This document shows, piece after piece, positions 5,355 through 6,175 of a DNA stretch of 6,175 nucleotides. Made by a program: the position numbers and the translations under genes. The notes beneath the pieces are model-generated. The model was not told where the DNA came from, ran no database searches, and was given only the letters and a program-made list of their open reading frames with translations. The stretch's first letter is position 1. Every line of letters starts with the position of its first letter. The DNA is from Candidatus Coatesiibacteriota bacterium. Lineage in GTDB: Bacteria; B130-G9. The stretch spans positions 1 through 6,175 of the forward strand of contig JAFGIT010000322.1 in the NCBI GenBank assembly GCA_016929465.1, in the 5' to 3' direction.

Positions 5355-6175
5355 TTTTTACCTCCCATGAGCCTCTCAACAAGTGGCTCAAGATGGTCTG
5401 AATAACCGGGGACAGCATCTATCGGCAGCTTGCCTGTCGAATATGCCACCGCCACTTCACGGCTGTTCGGTATCTCCGCGAGCACCTCGATCCTCTTCTG
5501 CTTGCAATATTTGACCGTCTCGTTGTCCCCGATATCGCAGCGATTGATGAGAACAGCTATCTTCACCCCGATCTGCTTCGCCATATCGACCGCAAGCTTC
5601 AAGTCGTTCAAGCCGAAAGGCGTCGGCTCCGTGACCAGTATGACCAGGTTCGCGTCCTTTATCGTCTCGACCACCGGGCAGGTCGTACCGGGTGGCGCAT
5701 CCATGATGGTGATGCCCTCTGCAAGAGCTCTTTTCTTCACGGACCGGACCAGGGGCGGGGCGAGCGCCTCACCAATCTTCAGCTTGCCGTGTGCGAATTT
5801 CAGCGTACCGGCGTGCCCGTCCTCGACGATCCCAATCTCTCGCGTCGTTTCGGTGATAGCGCCCTCGGGACATACGAGTACGCAGCCACCGCAAGCATGG
5901 CAGAGCTCCTGGAAGACCAGCGTCTTGTTGCCCATGCAGACTATTGCATTGTATTGACATATCTCTTCGCACTTACGGCAGGATATACACTCATCCTGGT
6001 CCACTACAGGCACAGGCATAAAAACAACCTCGCGGCCCAAAATGTCTGGCCTAAGAAAAATGTGGCCGTTAGGCTCTTCTACATCGCAATCAAGATAGAC
6101 CACTTCTTCGCCGGCCCTGTAAAGAAGCATTGCGAGGCTGGTCGCAATGGTGGTCTTGCCGGTTCCTCCTTTGCC
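5342..6175 (-). CDS. MinD-superfamily P-loop ATPase with inserted 2x[4Fe-4S] ferredoxin domain (first of a pair, N-terminus cut by window edge)
   Basis: The reading frame is open from the window edge (first full codon 6175-6173) to TAG at 5344-5342, giving 277 visible residues. The ATG at 6130 is internal: the 15 codons before it encode GKGGTGKTTIATSLA, the deviant Walker A, so only about 7-10 N-terminal residues are missing. In visible-fragment numbering, DCDVEEPNGHIFL follows at 29-41. Two ferredoxin clusters then follow, C63, C66, C69, C73 and C92, C95, C98, C102 (the latter in CHACGGCVLVCPEGAI). Next are IMDAPPGTTCPVVET (157-171) and VTEPTPFGLNDL. The C-terminal MGGKKCES overlaps the start of the next gene by 13 nt, and its GGA GGT codons double as that gene's ribosome binding site. 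Domain order and length match the family, and the tandem arrangement suggests the two proteins form a heterodimer. The true start and promoter lie outside the window. Confidence 0.92.
   Translation of the reverse strand, partial: GKGGTGKTTIATSLAMLLYRAGEEVVYLDCDVEEPNGHIFLRPDILGREVVFMPVPVVDQDECISCRKCEEICQYNAIVCMGNKTLVFQELCHACGGCVLVCPEGAITETTREIGIVEDGHAGTLKFAHGKLKIGEALAPPLVRSVKKRALAEGITIMDAPPGTTCPVVETIKDANLVILVTEPTPFGLNDLKLAVDMAKQIGVKIAVLINRCDIGDNETVKYCKQKRIEVLAEIPNSREVAVAYSTGKLPIDAVPGYSDHLEPLVERLMGGKKCES

Noticed and set aside
5430-5957. Long plus-strand reading frame (175 codons)
   Set aside because: It lies wholly antisense to the MinD-ferredoxin gene, has no recognisable domain and a Ser/Thr/Pro-rich shadow composition.

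Overview
All genes in this window lie on the minus strand. They are tightly packed and form one apparent operon, read from right to left. Seven protein genes fill almost all of the DNA, and the first and last run off the window edges. The organism looks like an obligate anaerobe: there are two ATPases with built-in 2x[4Fe-4S] ferredoxin domains, an Mrp/NBP35 iron-sulfur carrier fused to a NifX/NifB-type domain, and a LarE with the cysteine set of the iron-sulfur-dependent class. Good Shine-Dalgarno sites (GGAGG or GAGGG at 5-6 nt spacing), a TTG start and a mid-range GC content suggest a bacterium, perhaps an uncultured anaerobic Actinobacteriota, Chloroflexota, Firmicutes or Desulfobacterota lineage. 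An archaeon is not excluded, and the taxonomy is only an inference.

Layout in transcription order: (1) 6175-5342, MinD-type ATPase with inserted ferredoxin, truncated at its N-terminus by the edge; (2) 5354-4464, a second, diverged MinD-ferredoxin ATPase; (3) 4426-3725, a class I SAM-dependent methyltransferase; (4) 3735-2434, Mrp/NBP35 ATPase fused to a dinitrogenase-cofactor (NifX-like) domain; (5) 2346 (or 2424)-1486, larE; (6) 1502-744, larB; (7) 742 to beyond position 1, larC, which starts with TTG. Adjacent genes overlap by 11-17 nt or are separated by 1 nt, except for two gaps: 37 nt before the methyltransferase, and about 87 nt before larE, which holds a strong imperfect hairpin.

How the genes may work together: LarB, LarE and LarC are the complete known pathway to the nickel-pincer nucleotide (NPN) cofactor of lactate racemase (LarA) and related racemases and epimerases. 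LarB makes the pyridinium dicarboxylate from NaAD, LarE thiolates both carboxylates, and LarC inserts nickel. This LarE has the three cysteines (C132, C135, C212 in the long reading) expected of the [4Fe-4S]-dependent type rather than the sacrificial-cysteine type. That gives a reason for an Fe-S carrier (Mrp-NifX) and two ferredoxin-ATPases to sit in the same operon: they may build, deliver or reduce the cluster. This coupling is a hypothesis drawn from gene context, not a demonstrated system. No larA or nickel transporter is visible here.

No tRNA, rRNA, CRISPR array, insertion sequence or phage feature was seen. No stretch above 300 bases lacks a gene.
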